Of a stretch of 45,140 bases of DNA, positions 42,824 to 45,140 are shown piece by piece (within the stretch, counting starts at the first letter, position 1; every line of letters begins with the position of its first letter). A program made the translations under genes and the position numbers. Source of the stretch: Acidobacteriota bacterium (GTDB lineage Bacteria; Acidobacteriota; Terriglobia; Terriglobales; Acidobacteriaceae). The stretch covers positions 1-45,140 of the forward strand of contig QIAN01000013.1 in NCBI GenBank assembly GCA_003225005.1. Direction: 5' to 3'. Below the pieces are notes generated by a model. That model saw only the letters and a program-made list of their open reading frames with translations. It was not told the origin of the DNA and made no database searches.

Positions 42824-43942
42824 CTACTGAGTGCGTGCCGCCTTCCGCTCAAACTCCCCGATCTGCTGGTGCGCGTTGAAAGCTTCCAGCTTTTCCATAG
42901 CCTTCGTCTGATGTTCTTGCGTGGGGTGGGCATAGCGAAGCACCATTTGGATTCTGGAGTGGCCCAACATGGCCGCCAGCGTCACAAGGTCAATGCCGGA
43001 CATGGCCGCTCTGGTGGCCCATGTGTGACGGAGGTCATATAGGCGCGTCGGAGCGATGCCACTGGCCTTCACAGCGCGATCATGGGCGTTGTTTACCTTT
43101 GGTATGGGCCGTGCTGGGTCTGACTCGCAGGCGAAGAGATATGGAGTCTCCAATACGCTCATCCGCCGTCTCAGCACATCTCTGGCGCTCGCTGTGAGAT
43201 TGATGCGCCGCCGCGCTGCTGCTGTCTTGCCATGGGGAATCAGAAGCCAGCCGTGCGGAAGGTCTACGTTTTCGGGCCGGATTGTGTAGACCTCTTCGGG
43301 CCGCATCCCCGATTCGAGTATCAGCGTGGCCACATCTCGCAACACGGGGGAAGCACTGCCTAAATACCGTTGTTGCTCTGTGTAGGAAAGAACTCGGGTC
43401 TGCTGATTGTTCTCGGCCAGAAACTTTATACGGCTGACCGGATTCTTGGCGATCACATCGGACTTGATAGCGAAGTTGAAAAGCGCCTTCAAACAGGCCA
43501 ATTCCCGATTCACCGTTGCGGGACGCAGCTTCTTGTTTGTGGTAGCCCGCTTGCCATTTTCTGCGCGGGTGGTCTTGAACTCGCTCGATCTGGAGGTTTT
43601 GAAACGCTCCACGTCATCTGGCGTAATGTTGTCGAGCGAAGTGTCCCCGAAGTGGCGCAACAGCGCGATGCTGCTCACCTCATAGCGGCGATGGGTCGCG
43701 TAGTGGGCGCGGTGCTCCTCTTCAGACCATCGTAGGAACTCAGCCATCGCCCTGCGAAAGCCCGGGACCGCCTTGCGCTCCGTGATGCCTACGTCACCCT
43801 TCGCAAGTGCGGTGCGAAACGCCCTCTCAATATCACCAGCCGTCCGCTGATTCTTGACGCCTGTGCTCTTACGGTAGCGCCGTCCCCCATATACAAACTC
43901 GTACCAGTAAACGCCAGACCGCTTGTAAAGCGCCATGCTCAT
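42824..43942 (-). CDS. Tyrosine-type site-specific integrase
   Basis: 372 residues. An N-terminal arm-binding-like region (YKRSGVYWYEFVYGGRRYRKS) and a SAM-like core-binding domain (about 65-170) precede the catalytic domain. Catalytic residues are complete: Arg in LESGMRPEEV, Lys in HGKTAAARR, LRHTWATR (His-x-x-Arg box form YDLRHTWATR), His in LGHSRIQ, and Tyr in RYAHPTQEH. Complete and in frame, so probably active. Placed next to tRNA-Cys, it would integrate an element extending to the right, beyond the window. It is clearly different from the integrase remnant at 1120-1524. Confidence 0.92.
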   Translation of the reverse strand: MSMALYKRSGVYWYEFVYGGRRYRKSTGVKNQRTAGDIERAFRTALAKGDVGITERKAVPGFRRAMAEFLRWSEEEHRAHYATHRRYEVSSIALLRHFGDTSLDNITPDDVERFKTSRSSEFKTTRAENGKRATTNKKLRPATVNRELACLKALFNFAIKSDVIAKNPVSRIKFLAENNQQTRVLSYTEQQRYLGSASPVLRDVATLILESGMRPEEVYTIRPENVDLPHGWLLIPHGKTAAARRRINLTASARDVLRRRMSVLETPYLFACESDPARPIPKVNNAHDRAVKASGIAPTRLYDLRHTWATRAAMSGIDLVTLAAMLGHSRIQMVLRYAHPTQEHQTKAMEKLEAFNAHQQIGEFERKAARTQ

Positions 43943-43948
43943 GCCCCC

Positions 43949-44444
43949 TTATTTCATCATTGTTGTTGTTTTCCGGCTCCTACGCACTGATTCCAAATGA
44001 GCGCAATATTGAGAACAGTACTCCCTCCTATGCTTCGACGTGACCGGAAATGGCAGACCGCAATCGCGCCGGGCGCAAGTTTTGAACGTTAAGCGTCGGA
44101 GCAGGTCAATCGTCACTGTCATGCGAATTGCATGCTGGCACGCATCAGTCAGCAGACAGAAAAACGGGTATTTCGCCAAACGCGAATGCACCATTGGCGG
44201 AAACGCATCATGTCCTGCAAACCACTTCTTAGGTGCGGATGTCAGTGCTTCCCGTACAGTTTCCTGCAGACGGATCATCTCGGGGACGTCAGCCTAGCTT
44301 GGCAAAGGACGCCACCGCCCCCAATTGCTCAGGAACTCCATCGCTCCTTCGTAGTCGGGAGCCATGCGTAGGAAGTCATCGCGCATTTTCCACGCATCCG
44401 CAGGCCGCGAGTTTTGTATTAGGTCTGCGCCTGTGACGTACGGC
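43949..44444 (-). pseudogene. CGNR-type zinc-finger protein, broken by UAG and IS insertion
   Basis: The last 109 codons (ATG 44278) end in a Cys4-type zinc finger, CARRDCGLPFPVTSKHRREYCSQYCAH, preceded by a helical stretch. This resembles the C-terminal finger of CGNR-like proteins found beside integrases. The same frame continues upstream through a TAG (44296-44294) into protein-like sequence (NSRPADAWKMRDDFLRMAPDYEGAMEFL, quoted in part) back to about 44444, where insertion-sequence DNA begins. So the gene lost its 5' end to an IS and has one nonsense codon. It ends 7 nt before the integrase start, so the two were probably an operon. The role is unknown, perhaps a transcription factor of the element. 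Confidence 0.6.
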
Positions 44445-45140
44445 TTGCGTGAATGGACCAAAAACTCTGGCTCTGCCGGCGAAGTTGCCGCTGCCGTCGA
44501 GCCTGTTCCAGTTTGCGATCGCGGGCTCCATGGATCTCAGCCTGACGTCCGGTGATCATATCTTGCGGGGTCACGTAACCGATCGCGCTATGCAGGCGCA
44601 CGGTGTTGTAGTGATCCACGTAGCTTTGAATCAAGCGCCGGGCATCCTCCAGGGTCAGCGGTGTCAGTGGCCGGATACACTCGCTTGTAAGCGATTTGTG
44701 CCAGCGTTCGAGCTTTCCATTCGATTGTGGGTAAAACGGCGAGGTCCGCACGTGCGTCATACCGGAGATCCGAATGAACTCCTTGAGTCGCGTGCTATGA
44801 ACTGCGGTCCGTTGTCAGAGATGATCCGCGGTTTCGCTTCCGGGTAGTTCTCTTTCGCCCTGACCCGGTCTATGACCCCGTTTTTCAGGGCTTTTTCGAC
44901 CAGAACCCGCAAATGCGACCAACTTTTGAGGGGCAGCCCAAATTGATGGGCGAGCAGGCATTGCTCTAAAGAGCGCAACGCTTCATAGATCCGCTCTCCC
45001 TCAATTCGTCCTCCCTCCACGAAGAACAGCACCTCCCCCAAAGCCGTTCGCGAATGATTTCGATGTCGGCTTCCCGCATAGATTCCCGCAGATCCCAATG
45101 CACGAGGAAACGACTGTATCCATCCAGCACGCTGCACAAG
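44419..45140 (-). mobile_element. IS3-family insertion sequence, transposase broken, runs off window
   Basis: The minus strand encodes the integrase-core (rve) part of an IS3-type OrfB. Near the window end is LCSVLDGYSRFLVHWDLRES (first catalytic Asp). At 44870-44810 is KPRIISDNGPQFIARD (second Asp). At 44760-44600 is MTHVRTSPFYPQSNGKLERW with the catalytic Glu, then DHYNTVRLHSAIGYVTP. One base is lost near 44765 (GACTCAAG for GACTTCAAG), splitting the frame. Between IEIIRER and NYPEAKP about 170 nt do not match the family, apparently an insertion inside the gene. The element end near 44445-44460 truncates the CGNR gene. It is inactive as read. Confidence 0.8.

Overview
The window looks like a chromosomal segment of a soil-type Acidobacteriota bacterium. 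This is inferred, not proven. The evidence is moderately GC-rich DNA, several Tat-exported sugar enzymes, the remains of a TonB-dependent receptor whose C-terminus resembles the acidobacterial type, a DUF5107 fragment, and many one-off carbohydrate genes. No rRNA or other phylogenetic marker is present.

Layout. (1) 1-1524 is mobile-element debris: an IS110-type transposase N-terminus, the C-terminal half of a serine recombinase and the C-terminal half of a tyrosine integrase. The integrase remnant abuts the 3' end of a selenocysteine tRNA gene (selC, 1670-1767). (2) 1943-38710 is a long block of accessory catabolic genes. (3) At 39369-39411 the 5' half of selC recurs in direct orientation, so the roughly 37.6 kb between the copies has the geometry of a genomic island that recombined in the selC anticodon loop. 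(4) 39519-42728 looks like ordinary chromosome: a damaged peroxiredoxin, a receiver-only response regulator, a lone ABC ATPase, tRNA-Gly(GCC), a small lipoprotein and tRNA-Cys(GCA). (5) 42824 to the end starts a second element: an intact tyrosine integrase next to tRNA-Cys, a CGNR zinc-finger pseudogene, and a broken IS3-family element that runs off the window.

The catabolic block. The genes suggest use of an amino-sugar/uronic-acid polymer or glycoconjugate. A Tat-exported heparinase II/III-type lyase, an 11-Asp-box propeller protein, a two-domain esterase, a DUF4832-like TIM-barrel protein, a GH109-like enzyme, an HGSNAT-like membrane acetyltransferase and a CBM9-like protein would act outside the cytoplasm. 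Two MFS carriers (one hexuronate-type) and a sodium:solute symporter would import products. NagB, two DHDPS-like aldolases, Gfo/Idh/MocA and SDR oxidoreductases, two D-2-hydroxyacid dehydrogenases, a sugar-phosphate isomerase and a HAD phosphatase would process them. A regulator at 4605-5894 carries a DeoR-type HTH, a LacI-type HTH and a LacI-type sugar-binding domain in one chain. Short AGTAAAC-type motifs recur before several transcription units.

The least explained part is the run of eight plus-strand genes at 21242-29531. The first seven overlap or nearly touch, and their combination matches no pathway I can name. The block is also decaying: the TonB receptor, AgaS-type isomerase and DUF5107 genes are broken, and a group II intron (about 29.76-31.93 kb) sits directly behind one of the aldolase genes.
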